Shown: positions 1 to 8,513, counted from the first letter of the stretch. The stretch is DNA of 64,000 nucleotides from Streptomyces sp. ISL-1 (GCF_018614585.1 NZ_JAGGOI010000038.1:112024-176023); one strand, 5' to 3'. Notes: generated by a model from the letters alone, not told the origin. Made by a program: numbers and translations.

Positions 1-1208
1 CGCTCTTCATCCCACAGTCTTACCTGACTCGGGAAGCTGAGCATGTCGAGGGCTTCGCACCCGAACTCGCGGTCGTCACGCACGGTGGCGGCAAGGAGCT
101 CGAGGAGCCCATCGTCGTACGCCCCACGTCCGAGACGATCATCAACGACTACTTCTCGAAGTGGGTGCAGAGCTACCGCGATCTGCCGCTGCTGATCAAC
201 CAGTGGGCCAATGTGGTCCGTTGGGAGATGCGCCCGCGCGTCTTCCTGCGTACTACCGAATTCCTCTGGCAGGAGGGCCACACCGCCCACGCCACCTACG
301 AGGACGCCCGCGACTACGCCGCCCACATCCACAAGAACGTCTACGCGGACTTCATGACCAATGTCCTCGGCATCGACGTGGTGCTCGGCCGCAAGACGCC
401 CAGGGAGCGCTTCGCCGGCGCCATCAACACCCTCACGCTCGAAGCCATGATGGGCGACGGCAAGGCGCTTCAGATGGGTACGAGCCATGAGCTCGGCACC
501 AACTTCTCCAAGGCCTTCAACACCACCTACCTGTCGAAGGAGGGCAAGCAGGAGCTGGCCTGGCAGACCTCCTGGGGCTCCTCCACCCGGATGGTCGGCG
601 GCCTGATCATGTCGCACGGCGACGACAACGGACTGCGCGTGCCACCGCGTCTCGCGGCCGTCCAGGTCGTCGTCATGGCCATCAAGGGCGACGAGGCCGT
701 CGCCAAGGTCCGCGAGATCGGCGACCGGCTGAAGGCCGCGGGCCTGCGCGTGCAGGTCGACGACCGCACCGACACCCCCTTCGGCCGCCGCGCGGTCGAC
801 TGGGAACTCAAGGGCGTTCCGGTACGCATCGAGGTCGGCCCGCGCGACCTGGAGGCGGGCACCGCGATGCTGGCCCGTCGCATCCCCGGCGGCAAGGAGC
901 CGGTGCGGATCGAGGCGCTGGCCGAGCTGCTGCCGAAGGTCCTCGAGGAGGGCCAGGCGCAGCTGCTGAAGGAGTCGCGCGACCGCCGCGAGTCCCGTAC
1001 GACCGACGTGGCGACGATCGAGGAGGCCGCCGAGGCCGCCGTCGCCGGCGGCTGGGCCCGTATCCCGTGGTCGACCCTGGGCCAGGACGGCGAGGACCAG
1101 CTCGCCGAGCAGGCTGTGACCGTACGGTGTCTGATCACCGAGGACGGGTCGGTTCCGGAGGCCGACGACGCGCCGGGTACTGTCGCGATCGTGGCCCGCG
1201 CCTACTAG
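1..1208 (+). CDS. proS: Proline--tRNA ligase, archaeal/eukaryal-like type, 3' part
   Basis: This is the C-terminal part of a class II prolyl-tRNA synthetase, which charges tRNA-Pro with proline in the cytoplasm. The gene is cut by the window edge, and about 401 residues are visible in the frame starting at base 3. Class II motif 2 is seen in RPTSETIINDYF, NQWANVVRWEMRPR and FLRTTEFLWQEGHTAHA. It runs straight into an anticodon-binding fold, without the large insertion domain of ordinary bacterial ProRS. It ends in a C-terminal domain closing with tyrosine (VAIVARAY), as in archaeal/eukaryal-like ProRS. The zinc-binding cysteines of some relatives are not evident, since only one Cys is seen near the end. 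A 10-bp-stem hairpin follows at 1260-1296. Confidence 0.93.
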   Translation, partial: LFIPQSYLTREAEHVEGFAPELAVVTHGGGKELEEPIVVRPTSETIINDYFSKWVQSYRDLPLLINQWANVVRWEMRPRVFLRTTEFLWQEGHTAHATYEDARDYAAHIHKNVYADFMTNVLGIDVVLGRKTPRERFAGAINTLTLEAMMGDGKALQMGTSHELGTNFSKAFNTTYLSKEGKQELAWQTSWGSSTRMVGGLIMSHGDDNGLRVPPRLAAVQVVVMAIKGDEAVAKVREIGDRLKAAGLRVQVDDRTDTPFGRRAVDWELKGVPVRIEVGPRDLEAGTAMLARRIPGGKEPVRIEALAELLPKVLEEGQAQLLKESRDRRESRTTDVATIEEAAEAAVAGGWARIPWSTLGQDGEDQLAEQAVTVRCLITEDGSVPEADDAPGTVAIVARAY

Positions 1209-1259
1209 GCGGCTACTGGGCGGCCCAGCCGAGGAGCGTACGGCCCGGAATCGGACATC

Positions 1260-1296
1260 CGCCCCAGCGTGCGGCCCTTGTCTACGCGCTGGGGCG
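1260..1296 (+). terminator. Hairpin downstream of proS
   Basis: A perfect 10-bp inverted repeat, CGCCCCAGCG (1260-1269) and CGCTGGGGCG (1287-1296), with a 17-nt loop lies about 50 nt after the proS stop. There is no U-tract, as is usual for high-GC actinobacteria. It is a plausible transcript end between proS and the next gene. Confidence 0.5.
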
Positions 1297-1458
1297 TACG
1301 CGCCGCTACGTACCACCTTGGTGTGAGCTGTGAAGCTTCTCCGCAGATCAACGCACCCGCCCTCGTCCGGACGCATCAAGGGCAACTGACGGGTACGTGC
1401 AAATTATTTGGGATGCCCCGGAATGGAACCCGCGAGCGCCCCGGCTCGTTATCACGAC

Positions 1459-2052
1459 GTGAGCACGACACCACCTGTTCTCGCCGCAGAGCTGGCACAG
1501 GCGTGGGCCGATATTCAGCGGCACCACCCCGAGCTGCCGGATCTTGCCGCGCCCGAGTCCCTGATCGGAGAGTCCTCGTCCGCCTGCGGCCACGAGCTCT
1601 CCTTCGAGCGACTGCTCCACGAGGCAGTCCATGGCATCGCCGCCGCCCGAGGTGTCCGTGACACCTCCCGCGCCGGCCGCTATCACAACCGCCGATTCCT
1701 GGCGATCGCCGAGGAGATGGGCCTGGACCATGTCGACGAGCCGCACCCCAGCAGCGGCTTCTCGCTGGTCGTGCTCAACGCCGAGGCGAAGCGCCGGTAC
1801 CGACCCACGATCGAGAGACTGCAGAGGGCCCTCAAGGCGCACACCGTCGCTACGGCCTCCGACACCAAGCGCTCCTTCCGCGGCCCGGCCGCCCGGCACG
1901 GCTCGTCCGGGGGTGGCGTGCGCGTCAAGGCCGTGTGCGACTGTGGCCGCAATGTCCGCGTTGTCCCGTCCGTTCTCGCCCAGGCGCCCATCGTCTGCGG
2001 CGGCTGCGGTAAACCCTTCCGTATCCCTGAAGTAGTCGCCGCCGCGAGCTGA
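1459..2052 (+). CDS. SprT-like zinc-binding protein
   Basis: A 197-aa protein with a SprT-type metallopeptidase signature: LLHEAVHGIAA supplies the HExxH zinc motif, followed by GRYHNRRF, whose His could be the third ligand. The C-terminus is a four-cysteine zinc ribbon (CDCGRN at about residues 155-160 and CGGCGKPF at about 182-189). SprT/Spartan-like proteins act on DNA-protein crosslinks in other organisms, but the role of this short actinobacterial form is not known to me. The GTG at 1459 is preferred because family-like sequence (STTPPVLAAELAQAW) begins there. The frame is open upstream to an ATG at 1408. It stands alone between proS and rpsP. Confidence 0.75.
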   Translation: MSTTPPVLAAELAQAWADIQRHHPELPDLAAPESLIGESSSACGHELSFERLLHEAVHGIAAARGVRDTSRAGRYHNRRFLAIAEEMGLDHVDEPHPSSGFSLVVLNAEAKRRYRPTIERLQRALKAHTVATASDTKRSFRGPAARHGSSGGGVRVKAVCDCGRNVRVVPSVLAQAPIVCGGCGKPFRIPEVVAAAS

Positions 2053-2273
2053 GGGCTTCCGTCCCCGCCGGGTCGGGCCGCCGACGGGGCGGTGCGACAC
2101 CGGCCGGGTGCGAGCCCGCCGCAGGTCTGTGGCACAATGGGTCGCTGTACTCGACAGCCGCACAGGAACCCTCTCGCCTCCGGCTGACGCGTCCATAGGG
2201 CACCCCGAGTACCGCAACCCCACGTGGCATCTCGTTGTGCCCAACCACGTCAAGACCAGGAGACACCACTTCC

Positions 2274-2714
2274 GTGGCAGTCAAGATCAAGCTGAAGCGT
2301 CTGGGCAAGATCCGTTCGCCTCACTACCGCATCGTCGTCGCCGACTCCCGTACCCGCCGTGACGGTCGGGCCATCGAGGAGATCGGCCTGTACCACCCGG
2401 TGCAGAACCCCTCGCGCATCGAGGTCGACTCGGAGCGTGCCCAGTACTGGCTGTCCGTCGGCGCCCAGCCGACCGAGCCGGTCATGGCGATTCTGAAGCT
2501 CACCGGTGACTGGCAGAAGCACAAGGGCCTGCCGGCCCCGGCGCCGCTGCTCGTCGCGGAGCCGAAGGACAAGCGCGCCGCGTTCGAGGCCTTCACCAAG
2601 AGCCTCGAGGGCGACGAGCCCAAGGGTGAGGCCATCACCCCGAAGGCGAAGAAGGCCGACAAGAAGGCGGACGAGGCTGCTGAGGCCCCGTCCACCGAGT
2701 CGACCGAGGCCTGA
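2274..2714 (+). CDS. rpsP: 30S ribosomal protein S16
   Basis: The protein is 146 aa and begins VAVKIKLKRLGKIRSPHYRIVVADSRTRRD, the diagnostic S16 N-terminus. The S16 core fills about residues 1-80. The rest is a Lys/Ala/Glu-rich tail, typical of actinobacterial S16 and longer than the E. coli protein (82 aa). The GTG start is fixed by homology and by AGGAG at about 2258-2262. S16 is an assembly protein of the 30S subunit. The gene is followed after only 2 nt by the KH-domain gene, and together with rimM, trmD and rplS it forms the standard translation cluster. Confidence 0.97.
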   Translation: MAVKIKLKRLGKIRSPHYRIVVADSRTRRDGRAIEEIGLYHPVQNPSRIEVDSERAQYWLSVGAQPTEPVMAILKLTGDWQKHKGLPAPAPLLVAEPKDKRAAFEAFTKSLEGDEPKGEAITPKAKKADKKADEAAEAPSTESTEA

Positions 2715-2716
2715 GC

Positions 2717-2956
2717 ATGCTCGAGGAGGCTCTCGAGCACCTCGTGAAGGGCATCGTCGACAACCCGGACGATGTGCAAGTGGCCTCGCGCGATCTGCGC
2801 CGCGGTCGCGTGCTCGAGGTCCGGGTCCACCCCGACGATCTCGGTAAGGTGATCGGCCGCAATGGCCGCACCGCGCGCGCCCTGCGCACCGTCGTGGGCG
2901 CCATTGGTGGCCGTGGCATCCGCGTCGACCTCGTCGACGTGGACCAGGTTCACTGA
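2717..2956 (+). CDS. khpA: KH-domain RNA-binding protein KhpA
   Basis: A 79-aa single-KH-domain protein with the RNA-binding loop GRNGR (DLGKVIGRNGRTARALR) near residues 46-62. It starts 2 nt after rpsP and is almost certainly co-transcribed with it. KhpA proteins in Gram-positive bacteria form a small RNA chaperone, often together with KhpB/EloR, and affect cell elongation. The link to ribosome assembly genes is conserved in actinobacteria. The size and lack of any other domain match the family. Confidence 0.92.
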   Translation: MLEEALEHLVKGIVDNPDDVQVASRDLRRGRVLEVRVHPDDLGKVIGRNGRTARALRTVVGAIGGRGIRVDLVDVDQVH

Positions 2957-2973
2957 CATACGCAGCACCGGCA

Positions 2974-3009
2974 CGGGCCGGGGAGGGCCTTTGGGCCGTC
3001 CCCGGCCCG
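2974..3009 (+). terminator. Strong hairpin between khpA and rimM
   Basis: A perfect 11-bp inverted repeat, CGGGCCGGGGA (2974-2984) and TCCCCGGCCCG (2999-3009), with a smaller GGCC/GGCC stem nested in the loop. It sits 17 nt after the khpA stop and 26 nt before the rimM GTG. No U-tract follows. It may end part of the rpsP-khpA transcripts, act as a processing stem, or attenuate entry into rimM-trmD. Confidence 0.55.
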
Positions 3010-3035
3010 TAGTCGTCGACAGGAGAGAGTGCGAA

Positions 3036-3590
3036 GTGCAGTTGGTAGTCGCCCGGATCGGCCGCGCCCACGGCATCAAGGGTGAAGTCAACGTCGAGGT
3101 GCGCACGGACGAGCCGGAACTCCGGCTCGGGCCCGGCGCCGTACTGGCCACCGACCCGGCCACCGCCGGACCGCTGACGATCGAGACCGGCCGGGTGCAC
3201 AGTGGCCGGTTGCTGCTGCGCTTCGAGGGCGTGCGGGACCGTAGCGCCGCCGAAGCCCTGCGTAACACTTTGCTGATCGCCGAGGTGGACCCGGAGCAAC
3301 TCCCCGAGGATCCGGAGGAGTTCTACGACCACCAGCTGATGGACCTCGATGTGGTCCTCGCCGACGGCACCGAGATCGGCCGCATCAGCGACATCAGTCA
3401 TCTGCCCTCGCAGGACCTGTTCATTGTCGAGCGGCCCGACGGCAGCGAGGCGATGATCCCCTTCGTCGAGGAGATCGTGACCGAGATCGACCTCGAGAAC
3501 CAGCGCGCCGTCATTGACCCGCCGCCCGGGCTCATCGACGACAGCCAGGCGGAGATCGCCTCGTCGCGCGATGCCGAGGACGAGAACTGA
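3036..3590 (+). CDS. rimM: 16S rRNA processing protein RimM
   Basis: A 184-aa ribosome maturation factor that binds S19 in the 30S head during assembly. The N-terminal RimM barrel begins VQLVVARIGRAHGIKGEVNVEVRTDEPELRL, and the PRC-barrel-like C-terminus includes FIVERPDGSEAMIPFVEEIV. The GTG at 3036 has AGGAGAG at 3021-3027 and begins exactly at the conserved N-terminus. The stop codon overlaps the trmD start (TGATG), so the two genes are translationally coupled. Confidence 0.96.
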   Translation: MQLVVARIGRAHGIKGEVNVEVRTDEPELRLGPGAVLATDPATAGPLTIETGRVHSGRLLLRFEGVRDRSAAEALRNTLLIAEVDPEQLPEDPEEFYDHQLMDLDVVLADGTEIGRISDISHLPSQDLFIVERPDGSEAMIPFVEEIVTEIDLENQRAVIDPPPGLIDDSQAEIASSRDAEDEN

Positions 3591-4411
3591 TGCGGCTCGA
3601 CGTCGTCACGATCTTCCCCGAGTACCTGGAACCGCTGAACGTCTCGCTCGTCGGCAAGGCACGCGCGCGTGGGCAGCTCGATGTCCATGTGCACGACCTG
3701 CGCGAGTGGACGTACGACCGGCACAACACCGTCGACGACACCCCCTACGGGGGCGGCCCCGGCATGGTCATGAAGACCGAGCCCTGGGGTGACGCGCTCG
3801 ACGACGCGCTGGCGAGCGGCTACGAGGCGGGCGCGCACGGCCCGGTCATAGTCGTGCCCACACCCAGCGGCCGCCCCTTCACCCAGGAGCTCGCCGTAGA
3901 GCTCTCCGAGCGGCCGTGGCTGATTTTCACCCCCGCTCGGTACGAGGGCATCGACCGCCGGGTCGTCGACGAGTACGCGACCCGGATGCCGGTCTACGAG
4001 GTGTCCATCGGCGACTACGTCCTGGCCGGCGGCGAGGCGGCGGTACTGGTGATCACCGAGGCCGTGGCGCGGCTGCTGCCCGGGGTCCTGGGCAACGCCG
4101 AGTCGCACAGGGACGACTCCTTCGCGCCCGGCGCGATGGCCAATCTGCTCGAAGGGCCCGTCTACACCAAGCCGCCCGAGTGGCGGGGACGCGCCATTCC
4201 TCAGGTGCTGGTCAGCGGGCACCACGGGAAGATCGCGCGCTGGCGGCGGGACGAGGCGATCCGCCGTACGGCCTTCAACAGGCCCGACCTGATTGAGCGT
4301 TGCGACCCCGCCGCCTTCGACAAGAAGGACCGGGAGATCCTCTCCATTCTCGGCTGGGCGCCGGAGCCCGGCGGCCGATTTTGGCGCAGGCCCGAGGCCG
4401 TGGAAGAATAG
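3590..4411 (+). CDS. trmD: tRNA (guanine-N1)-methyltransferase TrmD
   Basis: A 273-aa SPOUT-class enzyme that uses SAM to methylate G37 of tRNAs and so prevents +1 frameshifting. It begins MRLDVVTIFPEYLEPL. It carries PYGGGPGMVMK (about residues 52-62) and the trefoil-knot SAM site around RYEGIDRRVVDEYATRM and SIGDYVLAGGEAAVL. The ATG overlaps the rimM stop by one base. The length is usual for the family. The next gene, rplS, follows after a 131-bp gap, so it may also have its own promoter. Confidence 0.97.
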   Translation: MRLDVVTIFPEYLEPLNVSLVGKARARGQLDVHVHDLREWTYDRHNTVDDTPYGGGPGMVMKTEPWGDALDDALASGYEAGAHGPVIVVPTPSGRPFTQELAVELSERPWLIFTPARYEGIDRRVVDEYATRMPVYEVSIGDYVLAGGEAAVLVITEAVARLLPGVLGNAESHRDDSFAPGAMANLLEGPVYTKPPEWRGRAIPQVLVSGHHGKIARWRRDEAIRRTAFNRPDLIERCDPAAFDKKDREILSILGWAPEPGGRFWRRPEAVEE

Positions 4412-4542
4412 GCCGCTGCTGTACGTCCAGCAGGCGCCCCTGCCACAGGGGGAACGACGCCCGCTCGATGTGGACAGCACCCTGACTCTCATCTCGATCA
4501 TTCCGCTGATGACCTGTGGCATCGGCGAGGAAGCAGACCTTC

Positions 4543-4893
4543 ATGGCCAGCCTGCTCGACTCCGTCAACTCCGCGTCGCTGCGCAGCGACGTCCCCGCCT
4601 TCCGTCCCGGCGACACCGTGAACGTCCACGTTCGCGTCATCGAGGGCAACCGCTCGCGTATCCAGCAGTTCAAGGGCGTTGTCATCCGCCGCCAGGGCTC
4701 GGGCGTCAGCGAGTCCTTCACGGTCCGCAAGGTCTCCTTCTCCGTCGGCGTCGAGCGCACCTTCCCGGTGCACAGCCCGATCTTCGAGAAGATCGAGCTC
4801 GTCACCCGCGGTGACGTCCGTCGCGCCAAGCTCTACTACCTGCGCGAGCTGCGCGGCAAGGCTGCCAAGATCAAGGAGAAGCGCGACAACTGA
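4543..4893 (+). CDS. rplS: 50S ribosomal protein L19
   Basis: A 116-aa L19, located at the interface of the ribosomal subunits. Diagnostic segments are FRPGDTVNVHVRVIEGNRSRIQQFKGVVIRR and GVERTFPVHSPIFEKIEL. The ATG at 4543 was chosen because MASLLDSVNSASLR is the family N-terminus; an upstream in-frame GTG at 4516 is open but less likely. The 131-bp gap before it contains one DnaA-box-like sequence (TGTGGACAG, 4469-4477). The signal peptidase cluster begins 71 bp downstream. Confidence 0.97.
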   Translation: MASLLDSVNSASLRSDVPAFRPGDTVNVHVRVIEGNRSRIQQFKGVVIRRQGSGVSESFTVRKVSFSVGVERTFPVHSPIFEKIELVTRGDVRRAKLYYLRELRGKAAKIKEKRDN

Positions 4894-4964
4894 GCTACGG
4901 CTCACACCTCGCGGCGAACTTTGGACTGAGGAGCCACAGGGCGGCCGGATAGGCTCTGCCCCTG

Positions 4965-5768
4965 ATGGACACCGAAGCGAAGCACATGGAGCGCGACCGC
5001 TCTTCCACCCTCGAAGCCGGGGAAAAGGGAGAGGGGTCGCGCTCTGTGCGTTCATCGCGCCCCTCCGAGGGCCTTGGCAGACGTCTCTCCGTCATGTCCT
5101 GGCGCAGCGCCGGGCTGCTCGGCGCCGCCTGCACCGTCGTTGTGCTGCTGTTCAGCCAATTCGTGGTGCAGCCCTTCCAGATCCCCAGCAGCTCCATGGA
5201 GCCCACCCTTCAGATCGGCGACCGGGTGCTGGTGAACAAGCTGGCGTACCGTTTCGGCTCCGGGCCCCAGCGGGGGGACGTCGTCGTCTTCGACGGCACC
5301 GGATCCTTCGTACAGGAGGGCCTGGAGGAGAATCCGGTCAGCGCCATGACGCGCGGCGTGTTCGCGGCACTTGGGCTGGCCGAGCCCGCCGAGACCGACT
5401 TCGTCAAGCGCGTCGTGGGTGTGGGCGGTGACCGCGTGGTCTGCTGCGACAAGGGGGGCAGGGTCGAAGTGAACGGCGCACCTGTCGATGAGGGATACCT
5501 CCATCCCGACGACGTCCCGTCCGAGGTCCCCTTCGACATCATCGTCCCGCAGGGAACTCTGTGGGTCATGGGAGACCACCGGAGCCACTCGCGTGACTCC
5601 CGCGACCATCTCGGGGAGCCCGGCGGCGGCATGGTGCCCGTCGACATGGTGATCGGACGGGCGGACTGGATCGGCTGGCCGATCGGGCGCTGGACCTCGC
5701 TCGAGGGGGCCGACGTCTTCGCGGGCCCGCCGGAGGCGGAACGAATGCCGGGCGGCGCCCATGGGTAA
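4965..5768 (+). CDS. lepB: Type I signal peptidase (SipW-like), first of four
   Basis: A 267-aa membrane-bound Ser/Lys signal peptidase that releases exported proteins from their signal peptides. One transmembrane helix (about residues 48-66) precedes the catalytic serine in IPSSSMEPTLQIGDRV (Ser about 77). The general-base lysine lies in FVKRVVGVGGD, and box E is MGDHRSHSRDSRDH. There is no clear second membrane helix, in contrast to the next two paralogues. ATG 4986 is an alternative start. The 3' end overlaps the next gene by 8 bp, so they form an operon. The symbol sipW is used for the equivalent position in other streptomycetes. Confidence 0.94.
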   Translation: MDTEAKHMERDRSSTLEAGEKGEGSRSVRSSRPSEGLGRRLSVMSWRSAGLLGAACTVVVLLFSQFVVQPFQIPSSSMEPTLQIGDRVLVNKLAYRFGSGPQRGDVVVFDGTGSFVQEGLEENPVSAMTRGVFAALGLAEPAETDFVKRVVGVGGDRVVCCDKGGRVEVNGAPVDEGYLHPDDVPSEVPFDIIVPQGTLWVMGDHRSHSRDSRDHLGEPGGGMVPVDMVIGRADWIGWPIGRWTSLEGADVFAGPPEAERMPGGAHG

Positions 5769-6816
5769 CCGCGGGCGTCGTGCGAGTCACCGGTCCGACA
5801 CCCGGCTGCCGACCGGGACAAGGCCGACAGACGGCGCCCGGACGCTGCCCGGCCGGGCGGAGCGGCGCAGGCTCGCGCAGAAGGTGAAGCGCAAGCGCCG
5901 CCGGGCGGCCGTGAAGGAGATACCCCTCCTGATCACCGTGGCGCTGATGATCGCTCTGGTCCTGAAGACGTTCCTGGTGCAGGCCTTCGTGATCCCGTCG
6001 GGTTCGATGGAGCAGACCATCCGCATCCAGGACCGCGTACTGGTGGACAAGCTCACCCCGTGGTTCGGCTCCAAGCCGCAGCGCGGTGATGTCGTCGTCT
6101 TCAAGGATCCCGGCGGCTGGCTGCAGCAGGAGAAGGCGCCCAAGAAGGACGACCCGATCGGCGTCAAGCAGGTCAAGCAAGGCCTGACCTTCATCGGGCT
6201 GCTGCCGTCCGACGACGAGCAGGACCTGATCAAGAGGGTGGTCGCGGTCGGCGGGGACACCGTCAAGTGCTGCGACAAGGACGGGCGGGTCACCGTCAAC
6301 GGCGTACCGCTCATCGAGCCGTATCTGAACCCCGGAAACGTTCCCTCGACGCTGAAGTTCGAGGTCAAGGTGCCGGTCGGGCGGATCTTCGTGATGGGGG
6401 ACCACCGGGCCAACTCGGCGGACTCGCGCTTCCACCTCGACGAGAAGGACCGGGGCACCGTCTCGGAGGACGAGGTCGTCGGGCGCGCGGAAGTCATCGC
6501 CTGGCCGGTCAGCCACTGGCGCAGACTGGAAGAGCCGGAGACGTACGCATCCGTCCCGAACGCGCGTGCCGGGTCGACCGCCGCACTCTCCCCGTCGAAT
6601 AGGGTGTCACCTCAGGATCTGAACGGGATGATCCTGCTCCCGAGCCCTGCGGAACTCCCGCTCGTTATGGGAGTGGTGGGCCTGTACCGACTTCGGGGCA
6701 GGCGGTTCGCACGGAGTGAGGAGTGGACGTGGGGGATGTGGCCGTCGGCACACGATCCGGACACGATGAGCCGGAGGAAAGGCCAGGGAAGCTCACCGAG
6801 CCGCCCGCGGCGGTGA
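5761..6816 (+). CDS. lepB: Type I signal peptidase (SipX-like), second of four
   Basis: A 351-aa signal peptidase with a basic N-terminus (KVKRKRRRAAVKE), a membrane helix (about 54-72) and catalytic Ser in IPSGSMEQTIRIQDRV. The base Lys is in LIKRVVAVGGD, and box E is MGDHRANSADSRFH. A C-terminal hydrophobic stretch (about 291-310, ILLPSPAELPLVMGVVGLY) suggests a second anchor. An insertion of about 40 residues between the boxes (GGWLQQEKAPKKDDPIGVKQ and following) is shared with the third paralogue. It starts inside the end of the first gene and overlaps the third by 88 bp, indicating tight translational coupling. Confidence 0.94.
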   Translation: MGNRGRRASHRSDTRLPTGTRPTDGARTLPGRAERRRLAQKVKRKRRRAAVKEIPLLITVALMIALVLKTFLVQAFVIPSGSMEQTIRIQDRVLVDKLTPWFGSKPQRGDVVVFKDPGGWLQQEKAPKKDDPIGVKQVKQGLTFIGLLPSDDEQDLIKRVVAVGGDTVKCCDKDGRVTVNGVPLIEPYLNPGNVPSTLKFEVKVPVGRIFVMGDHRANSADSRFHLDEKDRGTVSEDEVVGRAEVIAWPVSHWRRLEEPETYASVPNARAGSTAALSPSNRVSPQDLNGMILLPSPAELPLVMGVVGLYRLRGRRFARSEEWTWGMWPSAHDPDTMSRRKGQGSSPSRPRR

Positions 6817-7658
6817 CTGACGAATCGGCGGCTCGGACGCCGGGGACGGCGGGAATTATGGACGCCGAGAGCGGATCCTCCGAGGACAGCGGTACGGGAC
6901 ACAGGAAGCAGCGGTCCTTCTGGAAGGAACTGCCGCTTCTGATCGGTATCGCCCTGCTTCTCGCGCTCCTCATCAAGACCTTCCTGGTGCAGGCCTTCTC
7001 GATCCCCTCCGACTCGATGCAGAACACCCTGCAGCGCGGCGACCGGGTGCTGGTCGACAAGCTCACCCCGTGGTTCGGCTCGGAGCCCGAGCGCGGTGAG
7101 GTCGTCGTCTTCCACGATCCGGGCGGCTGGCTGGACGGTGAGCCCACCCCTGAGCCGAATCCTGTGCAGAACTTCCTCAGCTTCATCGGCCTGATGCCGT
7201 CGGCCGAGGAGAAGGACCTGATCAAGCGGACGATCGCGATCGCCGGCGACACCGTGGAGTGCAAGAAGGGCGGCCCGGTCAAGGTCAACGGGAAGGCGCT
7301 CAACGAGCCGTACATCTTCCCCGGCGACACCCCCTGCGACGACCAGCCCTTCGGCCCGTTCAAGGTGCCCAAGGACCGGATCTGGGTGATGGGCGACCAC
7401 CGCCAGAACTCCCGGGACTCCCGCTATCACATGGAAGACGCGAACCACGGCTTCGTACCGGTCGACAAGGTCGTCGGACGCGCTGTCGTGGTGGCCTGGC
7501 CGCTGAACCGCTGGTCGACGCTGCCGGTGCCCGCCACCTTCGACCAGCCCGGGATCAACACCGCGGCCGCCGTCCTCTCGGCCGGTCCTCTCCTCGGAGT
7601 AGTGCCCTTTGCGCTGTGGCGTCGCAGGAGGCTGACCACAGGGCATACCGCCGGGTAG
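6729..7658 (+). CDS. lepB: Type I signal peptidase (SipY-like), third of four
   Basis: A signal peptidase of about 309 aa with an acidic N-terminus (about 60 residues), a membrane helix (ELPLLIGIALLLALLIKTF), catalytic Ser in IPSDSMQNTLQRGDRV, Lys in LIKRTIAIAGD and box E MGDHRQNSRDSRYH. A second hydrophobic stretch near the C-terminus (AAAVLSAGPLLGVVPFALW) is followed by RRRR, implying a cytoplasmic tail. The GTG at 6729 is preferred because GAGGAG (6718-6723) lies 5 nt before it; the GTG at 6723 overlaps that RBS. The start lies within the end of the SipX-like gene. Confidence 0.93.
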   Translation: MGDVAVGTRSGHDEPEERPGKLTEPPAAVTDESAARTPGTAGIMDAESGSSEDSGTGHRKQRSFWKELPLLIGIALLLALLIKTFLVQAFSIPSDSMQNTLQRGDRVLVDKLTPWFGSEPERGEVVVFHDPGGWLDGEPTPEPNPVQNFLSFIGLMPSAEEKDLIKRTIAIAGDTVECKKGGPVKVNGKALNEPYIFPGDTPCDDQPFGPFKVPKDRIWVMGDHRQNSRDSRYHMEDANHGFVPVDKVVGRAVVVAWPLNRWSTLPVPATFDQPGINTAAAVLSAGPLLGVVPFALWRRRRLTTGHTAG

Positions 7659-7730
7659 GGTGCGGTCCCAGATCGCCGATCTCCTGGGCAGGCTCTCGGG
7701 GACGGAATCTCCGAGACGGGGAGCGCTGGG

Positions 7731-8513
7731 ATGAGCGGAACAGGACGTACGGAAGACGGCCGCGGCCGGCTCGGCAGCGCATTGTCGGGCCTGGCCGTGG
7801 CCGTCGGCTGCGTGCTCTTCCTCGGGGGGTTCATCTGGGGGGCCGTGGTCTACCAGCCCTACACCGTGCCTACCGACTCGATGTCCCCGACCGTGATGGC
7901 GGGTGACCGGGTGCTGGCCGAGCGGATAGAGGGCGACCAGGTGCGGCGCGGCGACATCGTGGTGTTCCGCGATGCGCAGTGGGGCGATATGCCCATGGTC
8001 AAGAGGGTGGTGGGCGTGGGCGGCGACAAGATCGCCTGCTGCGGCGACGGCGGCAATCTGATGGTCAACGGCACGGCGGTCGAGGAACCGTATCTGCGCA
8101 CCAATGAACTCGCTTCGCCGGACAGCTTCACGGCCGCGGTCCCCAAGGGGCAGTTGTTCCTGCTGGGCGACGAGCGCAGTGGCTCGCTGGACTCCCGCGT
8201 ACACCTCCAGGACCCGGGGCAGGGATCGGTGCCCCGCTCGGCGGTCACGGCGCGGCTGGACGCCGTGGCCTGGCCGCTGGACGGCGGTCTGCTGGAACGG
8301 CCCCAGGGCTTCGCGGCGCTGCCGGGCGGAGTGTCGCAGCCGGGGCCGGTAACGCTGGTCGTCGGGTCAGTGGCGGCCGGGGCTCTGCTGATCGTGGGCG
8401 GTGCGGCGTACGGTCCGATCGCGCGCCGGCTGTCGGGGCGGGGGCGCGGGGCCTCCGGTGGCGGCGGACGCGGGGGCGCGGGACGCGGAACGGCGACCGC
8501 CGGTGTCGGCTGA
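7731..8513 (+). CDS. lepB: Type I signal peptidase (SipZ-like), fourth of four
   Basis: A 260-aa signal peptidase, the most divergent of the four. It has an N-terminal helix (GLAVAVGCVLFLGGFIWGAVV), catalytic Ser in VPTDSMSPTVMAGDRV, Lys in MVKRVVGVGGD and a variant box E, LGDERSGSLDSRVH. A second hydrophobic stretch (VTLVVGSVAAGALLIVGGAAY) and an Arg/Gly-rich tail follow. The ATG at 7731 comes 72 bp after the third gene. The 3' end overlaps the Nudix gene start by 11 bp. All four paralogues lie in one direction, consistent with a single operon. Confidence 0.93.
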   Translation: MSGTGRTEDGRGRLGSALSGLAVAVGCVLFLGGFIWGAVVYQPYTVPTDSMSPTVMAGDRVLAERIEGDQVRRGDIVVFRDAQWGDMPMVKRVVGVGGDKIACCGDGGNLMVNGTAVEEPYLRTNELASPDSFTAAVPKGQLFLLGDERSGSLDSRVHLQDPGQGSVPRSAVTARLDAVAWPLDGGLLERPQGFAALPGGVSQPGPVTLVVGSVAAGALLIVGGAAYGPIARRLSGRGRGASGGGGRGGAGRGTATAGVG

